Assembly: GCF_035083965.1 (NCBI RefSeq)
Contig: NC_089739.1
Span: 4,532,198 to 4,596,197 of the forward strand
DNA length: 64,000 nucleotides
Origin: Branchiostoma lanceolatum
Lineage: Eukaryota; Chordata; Leptocardii; Amphioxiformes; Branchiostomatidae
Direction: 5' to 3'
Within the stretch, counting starts at the first letter, position 1. Each line of letters opens with the position of its first letter. Of the stretch, positions 1-10,824 are shown one piece after another. A model generated the notes under the pieces. It was not told the DNA's origin, searched no databases, and saw nothing but the letters and a program-made list of their open reading frames with translations. The position numbers and the translations under genes were made by a program.

Positions 1-2126
1 TGGCCAACATGGAGGAACTCACCCAGATCAACGGTAGATGGCAACACGACCACTCTCAGAACGAAAACTATGACGACTATCTTCGTGAAAATGGTAGGTT
101 AGTCGAACGTATATACTATAGACAAACTATATGATCTTATATCCTGGCAATCTGTAGCTGAACGATACGATAATCTAATGTCGTGAGGGTGTCTGAGCTA
201 GAAATGAGTCAAGACAATGAGTCAAATTTTGTAAGACTGAAGCACGACTGGCCTGAGAATGACCTCAATTGGCTTTTGTAAGTTGATGACCTTTGGCACA
301 ACGAAATGTTACTCGTGAAGGGAGTGACTACTTCTTACGTAAATTCTTCAAATATCTAGACAGCTACTACATTGAATATTGAAATGTACGTGTTGGCAAG
401 GACATTGTACAAACACTTATGATGGTAGAAGATCCAGTACTTCGCCGATGAAAAAGTTGCAAACAAATCTGAAGAAAACAACCGGATACTTGTGACCATG
501 CCCCCCTCCCCAAGGGTTGGTGGAAAAACCTGTCCAGTCCGGACAGCGGAAAAAACTGTCCAGTCTAAAAAGAGGGTCTGCATGGAGGTTCCAGGCAACG
601 CCTAACACTGAATTCAGCATGGTCGTTTAATAACTAACGATAAACTGATCAAATCTGACCCGGGTATATTCTGAACAGGGGTATATTCTGGCCTACTACA
701 CCGGACCTTCACTTTTGACATATTCCCCACAATACATTTGTTTGTTTGTTTGTTTGTTTATTTTTATTTAACCAGGGGAGTCATATCGCCATGTCACTAC
801 GCATGCGTACTCGGGACTAAGAGCGACCTTATTTACAGTGTCACTTCGTTTACTTGCTTTAACTCCTTTTTCTGCCACGTTACAGGTATGGGGTGGTTTG
901 CCCGTAAGATGATGCAGTGGTTAAAATTTTCTCCTGTGGAAGAGTACATCGTCAACGGAGACCAGATTACCTACCGGAATTACGCGAATCAGAACAGACC
1001 ATTTGAGATGACTCAAACTGTTGGGCAACCGCCAATAAGCACCTTTGCACCGGGCTTTGGCAGCTTTCAGGTATGATATTTTTTTGGCCACACCTTAGGG
1101 GTGGGCCTGATAATATAGTATTGTTAATAGTTCGCGATAAGCAAAACCTATTTTACGATGGGTTCAGCCATCTTGGGATTCTGATACCTTTCGGTCGCTG
1201 ATACATTCCCGTCAACGAGTAAGTAATAAACAGTACATCGTCCGTCCGTTCCAGGATGCAGTACCGCCATGGATTACTAGTCGGCGCTTCATTACTGCCA
1301 TAGGTTCCTAACATAAATAGTATTACTTAAATAACAACATATAATTCTCATTCCTACAAATCTTGCTACAACACACACAGGTTCAAATGCATTGGGATGA
1401 GTATGGTCGATTGGTGACGCGTACCAGGAAAGATGTTGGTGAATTCATTCAAACAGGTCGGATTGACAGCAAAGGAATGCTGGAGCAGGTAGAGTTTATC
1501 TTGTTATATATTTTATTACTTCATTAACATGTGTTTGTGTTTAGGGCTAACGTTTGATCCTGGTGTGTATGGTTGTTTGTGCTGGTGTGTGTCTGCACAT
1601 GTGGTACGCTGTCAGTAAAGACGCAGGGAGTGAGTTGGGAGGTTGGCTCAGAGCAAAGGTCAGATTGGTTTGATTGACAGGAAGTAGAGTTCTTAAGGCG
1701 ATAGAAGTAATCATTTATCATACAAGACAGACAGACCAGGTCATGGGGTCAATGGTAGAAGCTACTAATTCACGGGGAGGTATTATTTTGGTTTGGTCTG
1801 TATATTATATATTTTTCATATGCTAGTCACGTAGAGTGATAGGAAGTGATCAATGGACACATGTTATGTTAATCAAAACCTTATTTGCATAATCAATTAT
1901 TGTACAACATGTTAACAAACAAGACATGAGAAGCTCCAAATGTTTCACTGATACGTGAGATCTTCGAACTCTTATTTATATCTGTATATTCTTAAGCATT
2001 ATGAGATGGTTTTTGGCTTGACATTGCCGTCTGTTTAGAGAAATTTGACGTATCTTTTGTTTTAACTTTCAGACAATCTTGCTCCCGTCGGGAAAAACCT
2101 GCCGCCGAGTTTTGAAGAGGGTGTAG
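1..2126 (+). CDS. Fatty-acid-binding protein family gene 1 (divergent pair; only the A of the start codon is missing)
   Basis: Four exons in the classic intracellular lipid-binding-protein layout: 1-93, 886-1070, 1381-1488 and 2073-2126, with intron phases 1, 0, 0. The window starts at TGGCC; by comparison with the next gene the lost base is the A of ATG, which gives about 146 aa. Exon 1 has the family N-terminus (G-x-W ... ENYDDYL), but with two extra residues between the Trp and the ENY motif. Exon 2 opens MGWFARK, matching the helix segment GFATRK of vertebrate FABPs. Exons 3-4 supply beta strands E to J (WDEYGRLVTRT; CRRVLKRV). The family's ligand carboxylate motif R-x-Y is R-x-L here, so the ligand or binding mode may differ. 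The protein should be a cytosolic carrier of fatty acid, retinoid or a similar ligand. Gene 2 downstream is its closest relative. An open -1 frame continues past the stop (see findings). Confidence 0.87.
696..840 (+). repeat. Degenerate half-copy of the CCTTCACCTTTGACATA foldback family
   Basis: The text in FABP1 intron 1 matches the right arm of the intact foldback in FABP2 intron 1 (4195-4408): CCTTCACTTTTGACATA, then CCACAATAC, then GCGACCTTATT. The left arm is not recognisable, and a TTTG simple repeat at about 738-768 interrupts it. It is either an old truncated copy, or part of the tandem duplication that made FABP1 and FABP2. Confidence 0.55.
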
Positions 2127-3011
2127 TGATGAGTTGCTTCCGCCAGGAAGCGCCGTGTACTAAGACAGCCATCTACAGTTCTGATTTCAAAAACAGATTT
2201 TTTACTATTGAACGTGTCTGTCGCCTTCCGTACAAGAATCTTCTCAGTGGATAAAAGGGCCGTGCATAGTACTGTAAAAAGATAATGTTCTCAGGGATTT
2301 AATTTTGTGGTTGGGAGAAAATGGAGTGTACGCGGTGGTTTTAAGTTTGCGGTGAAGCGGTCACCGCGAAAACAGCGAACATGAAATCATGCAAACATTT
2401 CTCCCTTTACATTACTGCCTCTGGACCAAGGAATTACATTTTTATTTTAAATTGATAATATTGTAAATGTACGACATAAGAAACTGCCTATCTAAGTGTA
2501 AGAAATTCCAGTAAAGATTACCCAAAGTTCTTATCACTTACCACATAGCCTCTCATCCTGTAGCTTAATTGGATAGAATTGTTGTGAATTATTTAAAGTT
2601 GTACCTTATGCAATTTTTGTGTAATAGATGTAAAGTTGATATCATCAAATTTGTACATGAGAACAACGTACTCTTTATCGTTTCACTAAAAAAAGAATTG
2701 CCTGCCGGCATGCAATGGGATCCGTTGAAAAAGTCTATGTTTCATCGCAAACCTACAACAATCAGTTTTACTTTAATGACCAATAATACACGTAACACTA
2801 TCTCTGGAAGAAAAAAATACAGCTTTGTATGCAATTGTCTGACCTGTCATGATAATGTCCGGACGACAAGTAACGCTATAGAGTATAGCAGTGCACAGTC
2901 TATTACAGGTCATCTATGTTTACCCTTTGCATCACCCCGTGGGCATTTTAAGCTTCACTGTGGCGTATTGGACTGTAGCTTAGTTTCCGGGTAGCAAAGC
3001 GGTTATCAAAC
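2127..3011. other. FABP1-FABP2 intergenic region
   Basis: No independent gene is seen. A mariner-like foldback lies at about 2270-2415. Bases about 2440-2745 resemble about 6580-6820 downstream of FABP2 (shared GTACATGAGA, ATGCAATGGGATCCGTTGA), so the tandem duplication carried 3' flank as well as exons. The last 150 bases before the FABP2 ATG should hold its promoter; a CCTTTGCA half-site lies near 2930. Confidence 0.6.
2270..2415. mobile_element. Mariner-like foldback MITE (TACTGTAAA ends), degenerate
   Basis: It starts TACTGTAAA and ends near TTTACATTACT. The interior has arms (GTGGTTTTAAGTTTGCGGTGA against TCACCGCGAAAACAGCGAAC; short matches only) shared with copies at 15670, 16194 and 25725. 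TA at the borders fits Tc1/mariner-type insertion. Confidence 0.6.
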
Positions 3012-5864
3012 ATGGCCAAAATGGAGCAAATCGCCCAAATCAGCGGCAGATGGCAACAGGACCACTCTCTGGACGAAAACTATGACCTCTTTCTTCGTGA
3101 AAATGGTGAGGTCTAAACGGTAGTCGAACGTAAAAAACTATGTAGACATTATCCGTACAACCACTCTTTAACTGTGTGTGTATGTGTACATTTCCTTGTA
3201 CGATATCAACGTTGTATGATTTCCAGCTAGATTATAGTGGTACCAACCGTACACAAGTGCCTCCGACAACCGTTTGTCTGTCACAAGATAACCGAGTTCA
3301 GTTGTACGACACACCCACGAGTCACGACGACCGACCTTAGCTCGGAGAATGTCCCCAATTCGGTGCTGTAAGCTGACCTATCGTGTGATAAATCTTACTC
3401 GTAAAGGCGGCCCAACCTTGTGAAATACAGTAGCTACCACATTGAATTGAAAGGTACATGTAAGTCTACATATATTACGGTAGAGCGGACTGTACATCAG
3501 AAGCTTCGCCGACCAAACTGTTGCAAACAAACCTGTAGACAACAAAGGGCATGATCATGAGTAATGTAGGGTGGCCATGCCCCCCTCCCCACCTGTAATA
3601 CAAAAACAACCTCGCTGCATTATCCTAACCCAAACCACACTGGGTGTATGTTTGTGTAATGGTCATGTTGACTGTTGATACTTCCGGTCGTGCTCGACTT
3701 AATGCACAGGTAAGCATGGAAAATAGGAGGGGGGGGGGATGTTGGTTTGATTATTAAGGTGGCAAAACACACTGAGGATTTCTTTAGTTTTAAGGTCACC
3801 GCAAACTGACTCACATCGACGCGGATAATATTATAATATGATGCACTTAAGAGAAGCACGACAAACGATAGTGTTTTACTTGAGGGTGCAATCTACAAAA
3901 TAACTTTTTACGACCATTTTTTACGACCACTTTTAAATGGGGTCATGTGAGGTCATGCGGAACTGCAGCCGACTCACCCCGGCAGTCAGCTGTAAAGGTC
4001 ACGCGCATTTATATGCCACCTGGGCAAACTTCACAATGTCATTCGTAAGATCTAAAAGCCACCGTATTATACTACTATACAGTGCATTTCACGTGTCTAT
4101 ATACGAATCAAGGTTTAGGTACTCACTATATTTTTAGTGCTAGGTCATAGACTACGGGGGTCACAGATGCATACAGTGTGCTGTAACCTTGACCTAATAA
4201 GGTCGTTCACGATTCCAAGTACGCATGCGCAAGGTCAAAGGTGAAGGCCCCTGACTTTGTAAACAGTTCTCGTTTTGACCATTGTTACGATTGGCTTAAC
4301 AATGTCCAGACGTGTGTTATTTTTGTCTCAGGGGCCTTCACCTTTGACATATTACCCACAATACAAATCGCTACGCATGCCTACTCGGAACCGTGAACGA
4401 CCTTATTAACAATCTTACTTCGTTTAGTTTCAATTATTTACTTTTTTTCGGTACGTTACAGGTATGGGGTGGTTTGTCCGTAAGATGATAAAGTGGTTCA
4501 AACTAAGCGCTGTAGAAGAGTATATCGTCAACGGAGACCAGATCACCTACCGACAGTACACTAATCAGAACAGACCGCCGTATGAGGTGACTCTTACTGT
4601 CGGGCAACCGCCAATAAACACCTACATGGAGGGTTTGGGACACTTTCAGGTAAACTATTTTTGGCTACAACCTAGGGGCGAGCCTGATAATATAGTATTG
4701 TTAGTTGGCGTACTTGGGCACTGACATCTTCGAATTATGACACCTTTCGGTCGCTCATGTATTTCTGTCAAGTAAGTAAGGAAAAACCCGTTCCAGGCTG
4801 CTGTACCATCGTGGATTACTAGTCGGCGCTTCTCTACCGCCTGAGGTTTCTGACATAGACAGCACTTAATAACAATATATCATGTTCTCCTGCAAATCGT
4901 GTCACCAACTTACAATTTTTCCTAGGCATAGATTACACTGAAAGGTAAACCTGGCTGTATTTGCTAGAAAATAATTATTTCTAGTTTTGATTTATTTTGT
5001 TTTGTTCTTCTTCTTGAGTTGAGAAACGTTTGGATGTAAATCAAACCCGCAACCTTGAAGTGGGTTTTGTTACGTGGTGAATATTGAGTAGAAAAGAAGA
5101 AAAGGAAAGGAAAGAAGAAATTATGTTACATGATTAAAGCCTGTATATATTATTGTTCTTTTCATACAATACAATTTACAAAATTTGATGTAATTATTCG
5201 TGCTACATACACTGAAACATGTTTTTCCAAAACACACAGGTCCAAACTTATTGGGATGAGTATGGCCGATTGGTGACTCGGACCAGGAAAAAAAATGGTG
5301 AATTCGTTCAAACAGGCCGGATTGACAGCAAAGGAATGATGGAGCTGGTAAGGTTTTGTTCTGTTAAAAGTCAAAGTTTATTGCACAACAATTGTAACAG
5401 GTACAATGTAAGGCAAACAATAAAATACTACTGGCTACTCATATCAAACTACTAAAAGCTACAGGAAGGTTCTATGCTATACAATGGTTAGGTTCTACAA
5501 TGCTCCAAACTACATGGAGGCACTATCTATATAATATTGTATGTTTTCTTAGGCCAAAGTTAGGACATTTCATGGATGACAGCAACGCGCGCATTCATTT
5601 TCACCTGATTTCGACACCCCACCGTCCGAGGACAAAAAACACCTTGTCATGATATCCATAAGATTGACTTCATCAACATGTTTGTGTTTGTGTCTGTATT
5701 ATGTCTTTGTCTATACAGTATATCATTATTTGTCACTGCATTTTTCAACCGAGATGGTCTTTTGCTTGACATTGTTGACAGAAATTTGACGTGTCTTCTG
5801 TTTGTTTCAGACAATCCTGCTCCCATCGGGAAAAAGGTGCCGTCGAGTTTTGAAGAGGGTGTAG
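3012..5864 (+). CDS. Fatty-acid-binding protein family gene 2 (divergent pair)
   Basis: Exons 3012-3105, 4462-4649, 5240-5347 and 5811-5864 have intron phases 1, 0, 0 and encode 147 aa. The start chosen is ATGGCCAAAATG; the second ATG nine bases on is an alternative. The protein aligns with gene 1 along its whole length (exon 2 MGWFVRK ... VEEYIVNGDQITYR; exon 3 WDEYGRLVTRTRK; exon 4 TILLPSGKRCRRVLKRV), so the pair is a recent tandem duplication. Exon 4 also aligns without gaps to exon 4 of genes 3-4 (I, P, G, C-x-R-x), which supports this frame and the TAG stop. As in gene 1, R-x-Y has become R-x-L. The likely role is a cytosolic lipid or retinoid carrier of the beta-clam fold. Intron 1 contains a complete foldback MITE. 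Confidence 0.9.
4195..4408. mobile_element. Foldback MITE with TAATAAGGTC termini (FABP2 intron 1)
   Basis: Left arm: TAATAAGGTCGTTCACG ... GTCAAAGGTGAAGGCCCCTGA. The right arm is its reverse complement and ends CGTGAACGACCTTATTA. Each arm is about 65-80 bp, with a short non-palindromic centre. A related element lies at 16129-16494 and a half-copy at 696-840. No convincing target-site duplication was identified. Confidence 0.85.
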
Positions 5865-5959
5865 TTATGTCTTGCTTTCGCCAGGGGATGCTGTGTACTA
5901 ATAGAGCCATCTAGATCTACAGTTAGATTTGATTTCTAAACATATTTGTTATTACTCCC

Positions 5960-6102
5960 TACTCTCCAAGCAGAGGTTGGTGGGGAAAATTGTGACCTTT
6001 TTTATCAAATGCCCCGGTAAATTTTTTATCCGCTCTCCCCACCAACGGGGGCACATTATAAAAAGGCCACAATCTTCCCAACCAACCTCTGCTTGGAGAG
6101 TA
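5960..6102. mobile_element. Foldback MITE, TACTCTCCAAGCAGAGG termini, 9-bp TSD
   Basis: The 143-bp element has arms TACTCTCCAAGCAGAGGTTG and its complement. It is flanked by a perfect direct repeat ATTACTCCC at 5951-5959 and 6103-6111. A one-ended relative lies near 23166 in an ABHD13 intron. The 9-bp duplication points to Mutator-like transposition. Confidence 0.92.
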
Positions 6103-6295
6103 ATTACTCCCCTTGCTTAAGGAGGGACAATGTCATTCCTTCTCTTTCATTGATCAACTGAGAATTGCTCGGGTACAAGTACGCGTAGTGCTATTGTATC
6201 ACTATTCCACTGTTCTAATAAGACTTGCTATTATCAAATATGTATATGAATGCTAAATCTAAATTTGACTTTTCGCCATGTCAGAAAAGTTCACG

Positions 6296-6560
6296 ACCAA
6301 GACGACGTGAGTTCGAGTCCCGGCTGTGTTGTTTACTACGATAGTGGAAAGGATCGCAGTCTTTAGGACGGGACGTTAAGCCGTGGTCCACTGTATATTG
6401 TACTTGTCGAAAAGAGCTAGAAAGAATTCCCCGGTACAATGAACCTGCAAATATTGAACATAGCGTCTGTCTTCTCTGTCACGACCGGTGGAAGATTAGC
6501 TCATCGTTCATTGAGTAAATTTGAGGTTAACTGGTTCGAGATCACTTTCAATGGGCCAAA
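6296..6560 (+). repeat. tRNA-like SINE sequence, degenerate
   Basis: A polymerase III B-box-like GAGTTCGAGTCCC lies at about 6311. It is followed by GACGGGACGTTAAGCCGTGG, related to the GGACGTTAAATGGAGGTCCC core seen near 39710. A second tRNA-like stretch (TAGCTCATCG ... GGTTCGAGATC) lies at about 6496-6545. It does not fold as a functional tRNA. Confidence 0.5.
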
Positions 6561-6858
6561 TACAATTATTGTATATTGACTTGATCGATATTGATAAAAT
6601 TGTAAATATACGACAAAACATAAGAAACTGCCTATCTTAGCTTATTTTTTTAGAATTGTTGTGGATTATGTCAAGATGTATCTTATGCAACTGTTGTGTA
6701 CATGTAATAAGTTGACATTATCACCAAATATGTACATGAGAGCAACGAAATCATGATATATAACTTCACTAAAAAGAGAGCGTATTCTCCCAGCATGCAA
6801 TGGGATCCGTTGAGAAGGTCAATGCTTTAAACAAACAAACAAACAGACAAAGAAACAA

Positions 6859-6942
6859 CCAATCAGCTGTGGCTGCTCTGACGTCATGAACATATACCTC
6901 AGTTATAGGACACTCCCCACCTGTGTCAAAGTGCAAAGGTTA
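6859..6942 (+). promoter_or_regulatory. Putative FABP3 promoter: CCAAT, CRE and DR1-like sites
   Basis: The sites are CCAATCAG at 6859, a palindromic CRE TGACGTCA at 6879-6886, and CAAAGTGCAAAGGTTA at 6927-6942, 93 bp before the ATG. The last has two CAAAG half-sites seven bases apart, which is DR1 spacing as bound by HNF4 or PPAR:RXR. FABP4 has a near-identical site at a similar distance. Binding is inferred. Confidence 0.5.
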
Positions 6943-7034
6943 CCCGGGTCGTGAGAACAGTCTGTTAGATATCGTGCTGAAGGAAGCTGCTGCGATTGGC
7001 TTGGACTTGTAGCGACATTAATCAATAGCAAATA

Positions 7035-10000
7035 ATGGCGGGCAGCAGCATAACGGGCAAATGGAAGCTGGACCACAACGAAGGGTTTGAAGAGTTTCTC
7101 GGAGAAATGGGTATGATTTTAAGAAAATCACTTTAATCTTGAGTCATATCTTGCAATATACATATGGAAGTATTTATATTTTCTATAACTGGAGTCAATG
7201 TATTGTCTCGTGCAATAGTGAACCGTTGAAATACAAGTCTGTTTGTTAGGAAGAAAAACGATTCGGAATAACACAAAGTAGCCTTAATAATACATAGCCG
7301 AAGGCAGTATTAGTATGTTTTTTAAAGTTAAATTTCGTAGATATTGGACTTGGTGAGACCACTTTAGAGTCCATTTGGGATAGCTTGTAGCTTAGAGAAT
7401 TAAACGTCCGAGGACAAAATTTCAAGATTTCGTTTCTGCTTTATCAAGTTTCTCGCATCTTTTGGTTCTTGATATCCGACCAATGGTAGTGTACTAGCTA
7501 TCATTTCAAAATAGTACGTGTGGAGTATGTACTGTTGGCACAAAACATGTACGATCCAATGATAAAAACGTCATGATTCGGAAAAAATCTTATCGTCATT
7601 GCAAGAATTCTTCTTTTTTCAGGGGGAGGGGGTCCGGCAAAATAAACACTCGTGGTGTTCGTGCGAACTACTAGGTGTATATTTCGTATCCACCGATATC
7701 ATTTACACATTACTGAACACTTCACGAGTTCTATGAGAGCAATTTTCCCACGCATTGTATATAATGGGTAAAATGATATCGTACGATGGCAACTATTATT
7801 ATAGACGTCAAATTGCAGTGAACAACAAGCGTCCGGAGACCCCATACCCATGAAATATCTAGAGCTTTAATCTGTAGAATCAATGTTTTATCTTTCCTCA
7901 TTGATTATTTAAATGAGGAAGGCTGTGATTAGCAGAATCTATTTTGAATGATGGTACTCTCTTCAAAAGAATTCGTCCGTAATCATCATACACTTTTTTA
8001 AAGATTCTGACAGATTCTGGCTGGTTTTGTTACGCACTACAACTAGGCGTCGCTGCTAACAAATGCTAGCCTCTACCAGGCTCCGCGGATCGCTGGGAAA
8101 ATAGTAGAAATCGGCCAAATAGAGTGAGTAGTATACCAGGGGCTAAGCCTGTGCGGACACGGCACGCAAGAAAGGAAGGTTATCAAATTAATCCCCGATT
8201 ATCTGTATAGCGGAGCACCCTTGGCATACTATTCACTCTATTTGGCCGATTTTTACTATTTTCCCAGCGATCCGCGGAGCCTGGTGGAGGCTAAACAAAT
8301 GCGATCTGAAATATAAAGTACACATATACAGAGATAGATAGTACCTGCGGTGCTATTATTACAATATTATGAAGAAAAAATCCATATCGCTACTATATTC
8401 TGAGTAGCGTCCGATGGGCGAGTGGCCAGGCTAGCGGATACAAGATTGAGAGGTCACGGGTGCGATTCCTGGTATTCCTCGCTAGATGGCGTGTCCTTGG
8501 GAAAGGCACTTAACACTAGCCTGGGTGCCATCCTAATTTCTACCGGGGCTCCTTCACTCGCTCCCTCAACAAATGAGGGTAGTGAGTGTAGGAGCCCCGG
8601 TAGAAATTAGGATGGCACCCAGGCTAACTTAACACGACTTTCCTACATGTGTAACTCCACCCAGGTGTAAAAATGGGTACCTGACTTCGGTTGGGGAGGT
8701 GAAAGGCAGTGAAAGGAGAGCGTTGTGCTCCGCCTTCCCATAGCCAGCCCTAGACACAGTGGATAACAACCCACCTCAAAAAGACTATTGGACTACATTT
8801 ACTTCTGTCTTCTATTTTTGAACAACAGGTGCTCCACTTTTGGCCCGGAAGGCCGCATCCAAGACCAGTCCGACTCAGCAGATCGTTATCAATGGGACCC
8901 AGGTCACCATCAAGCTCAAGTCAATGATGATCACCAAAGAGATGGAATTCAACATCGGACAGGAGTTCGAAACCGAATGGTCAGGGATCAAGAGCAAGGT
9001 CAGAGGTCGTCTCATCTCCAAGCAGATATTGGGAGCTACATTTTGCATGCAATGACAATGTATAGACTGATGTTGTTAACAGGCAAATTGAATGAAAACA
9101 AAATTTACTTAAATGATCCCACACACAGTTATAGCAGCGCTGACTATGCATTGAAGGAGGTGATGTCTGCCATCTCTGATCCATTCTATTATTGTTTTGT
9201 TTTTCGTCACCTTCACCAGAAGGTTCTGTTTGCGGTTTTGCTATGGTGGGATGGCTGTACCCTGGAATCCAGAGCATATGTACCGGCCCGCGCCCGGAGC
9301 TTCCTCGGGGCCTATCCTTCCGCTCCCCCGAAGATCTACCCCGCCCCACTTCCCGCTAATCAAACAAGATCCGCAGCCGGTAGAACGGATCTTGTGTTGG
9401 CTAGCGGGAAGTGGGGCGGGGTACGTTGTCGGGCCAGGGGGAGGGTAGGTCCCGAGGAAGCTCCGGGCGCGGGCCGGTGAAGGTCGCTCGGTATAATTGC
9501 TCTGGATTCCAGGGTAGGATGGCTGTGGGTGCATATGTGTTGGATGTAAACGGCATAACCCGAGAAACTGTGAATCAGGGGCTAATTTGCATAATTGATG
9601 AGTTAATGTTCTAAATACGCAGCGTTCCGTGATAGGACATGATAGGATATGTCACTGAGAGAGAGGAGAATATCGATAGATATCAATTATGCAAATGAAG
9701 ACCTCATTTAAATGATTGATAAGAAAATACTGTAATACCATAGTGATAAATGGCGGGAATTTGATACCAGTCGTAAAGGTTGATATAATTTGGCGAAGGT
9801 ATGAGGTCGGGAAACTCTAGTTTTCAATATCTGTACCTGTATCTATACAGCCGGTATAACCGCCCTTCGGCGTAACACACCAGCTTTGCAGGCACGCGGC
9901 ACGGAAGCAGCTGGTTACATTACACCGAACGACCTGTCACGTCTGACCTTCGCATATCTAACTGCATGCATTGTTTAAAGCTGTCTAAATTCTCTAATGA

Positions 10001-10601
10001 GGATGCTTCTTTGTGGCAACGAGTTCCACTCTACGATCGTTCTAGGAAAATACGAATTTTTGACAATTTTCCGCTACAGGCCATGGCACGTTGGGAGGAC
10101 GGCAGACTTGTCGTGAGGGAAAATGGAGCCGTCGGAGAGACCATCACAAGCCGCTACATTGACGGGAACGGCATGCTGATTATGGTGAGTTTGCGCCGCT
10201 ACAATGTGTGTTTGTTGTATGTGCGTGAGTGTGTCGATGTATGTGTGTGTGTACGTGTATGTATATCAGTGTGTGTGTGTTTGAGCGTGGGAGTATGCTG
10301 TCTGCATTTGCGTACGCATCACAGTGTGTGTGTGTATAATGATGTAGTGCTTGTGATCAAGTGTGTGAGTGCGTGCGGGTATACGTCTATGTATATTTGC
10401 GAACGTGCATGCAGATGTTACGTATGTATATTTGTAATGTATCTGAATGTCTGCGTGTATGTAAGTGTGTGTGTGTGTATGTGTGTGTGTGTGTGTGTAT
10501 GTGTGTGTGCTTGTGTGTGTGTGTGTGTATGTGCGTACGTGTGTGTGCATGTGTGTGTGTGTGTGTGTGTCTGTGTGTGTGTAGGGTGTGTGTGTGTGTA
10601 G

Positions 10602-10694
<93 letters not shown>

Positions 10695-10824
10695 AGGTAA
10701 ACTGGATAGCTAAAGGATTCCCCTTTTTGGATACCAGTTTTTTTTCTCAATTTTTTCATTTTAGGAAATCACGTCACCAAAGGGATTGGTCTGCAGACGT
10801 TATTTCAAGAAGAAGTCTGAGTGA
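7035..10824 (+). CDS. Fatty-acid-binding protein / CRABP-like gene 3
   Basis: Exons 7035-7110, 8829-8998, 10080-10184 and 10765-10824 encode 136 aa, the usual length for the family; intron phases are 1, 0, 0. The N-terminus MAGSSITGKWKLDHNEGFEEF matches the cytosolic FABP signature (G-x-W-K ... E-x-F). Exon 2 starts APLLARKAASKTSP (helix region) and gives strands B-D. Exons 3-4 give ARWEDGRLVVRENG, GMLIMEITSPKG and VCRRYFKK, where the usual R-x-Y is R-x-F. The intron 2 donor is the weak GTCAGA, conserved in gene 4; reading through it would add only a few residues (VRGRLISK) and remove half the barrel. The start is the first ATG in frame with the family motif. The role is presumably cytosolic carriage of fatty acid or retinoid. 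Intron 3 carries a long GT repeat and introns 1-2 carry several MITEs. Confidence 0.93.
8067..8293. mobile_element. Foldback MITE, TAGCCTCTACC termini, 9-bp TSD
   Basis: The 227-bp element in FABP3 intron 1 has arms of about 60 bp (TAGCCTCTACCAGGCTCCGC and its complement). It is flanked by AACAAATGC at 8058-8066 and 8294-8302. The terminal TAGCCT is shared with elements at 8517, 25515, 37690 and 38187. Confidence 0.93.
8410..8803 (+). mobile_element. tRNA-derived SINE, split by a MITE
   Basis: The head resembles a tRNA (GTGGCCAGGCTAGCGG, then GGGTGCGATTCC). The core GTGTCCTTGGGAAAGGCACTTAACAC, read either side of 8517-8626, and the tail GGGTACCTGACTTCGG match the SINE copies at 17398 and 41685. 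It lies entirely within FABP3 intron 1. Confidence 0.75.
8517..8626. mobile_element. 110-bp foldback MITE nested in a SINE, 9-bp TSD
   Basis: A near-perfect palindrome begins TAGCCTGGGTGCCATCC and ends with the complement. The flanking direct repeats ACTTAACAC (8508-8516 and 8627-8635) are SINE sequence duplicated at insertion. The MITE is therefore younger than the SINE copy. Confidence 0.95.
9258..9516. mobile_element. GC-rich foldback MITE, TACCCTGGAATCCAGAG termini, 9-bp TSD
   Basis: The 259-bp element in FABP3 intron 2 is almost fully self-complementary. Its GC-rich arms include CGGCCCGCGCCCGGAGC. It is flanked by GGATGGCTG at 9249-9257 and 9517-9525. The long reading frames here are by-products of the palindrome. 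Confidence 0.94.
9540..9822. repeat. Dispersed repeat rich in ATGCAAAT octamers
   Basis: It has CATAACCCGAGAAACTGTGA at the left and GGCGAAGGTATGAGGT ... AACTCTAG at the right, with several ATTTGCAT/ATGCAAAT words between. Related stretches lie at about 34105-34330 (inverted) and 48610-48955. The class is not identified. Confidence 0.5.
10200..10692. repeat. (GT)n microsatellite with variants, FABP3 intron 3
   Basis: Imperfect TGTG-rich sequence passes into an uninterrupted GT run at about 10605-10690. Alternating purine-pyrimidine DNA of this length could adopt Z-form and should be length-polymorphic. The long reading frames through it are artefacts. Confidence 0.97.

Larger units (their letters stand above)
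5865..7034. other. FABP2-FABP3 intergenic region
   Basis: This region contains a 9-bp-TSD foldback (5960-6102), SINE-like sequence (about 6296-6560), duplicated FABP1/2 flank (about 6580-6820) and the FABP3 promoter (6859-6942). No other gene was recognised. Confidence 0.6.

Noticed and set aside
738-885. Coding sequence upstream of FABP1 exon 2 in the same frame
   Set aside because: It translates a TTTG repeat and foldback remnant, and a consensus acceptor (GTTACAG) at 885 marks the real exon start.
2569-2994. 141-aa open frame between FABP1 and FABP2
   Set aside because: Low-complexity hydrophobic start, no recognised domain, and the matching duplicated flank at about 6600-6820 does not keep the frame.
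8410-8475. Possible tRNA gene
   Set aside because: A- and B-box-like words are present, but no cloverleaf is kept and the unit continues into a SINE core found elsewhere in the window. The heads at 17398, 21256 and 41685 were rejected as tRNA genes for similar reasons.
8999-9055. Extension of FABP3 exon 2 through the GTCAGA donor
   Set aside because: Reading through gives VRGRLISK and an early stop (FABP4 stops after VRGHFLSK). Joining at GTCAGA restores the full barrel with correct phase in both genes.
8788-9534. Overlapping long frames, including 230 aa on + and 122 aa on -
   Set aside because: They are products of FABP3 exon 2 read out of frame plus the GC-rich palindrome 9258-9516.
10266-10759. 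Cys/Val-rich and His/Thr-rich frames
   Set aside because: Translation of the GT microsatellite; not coding.
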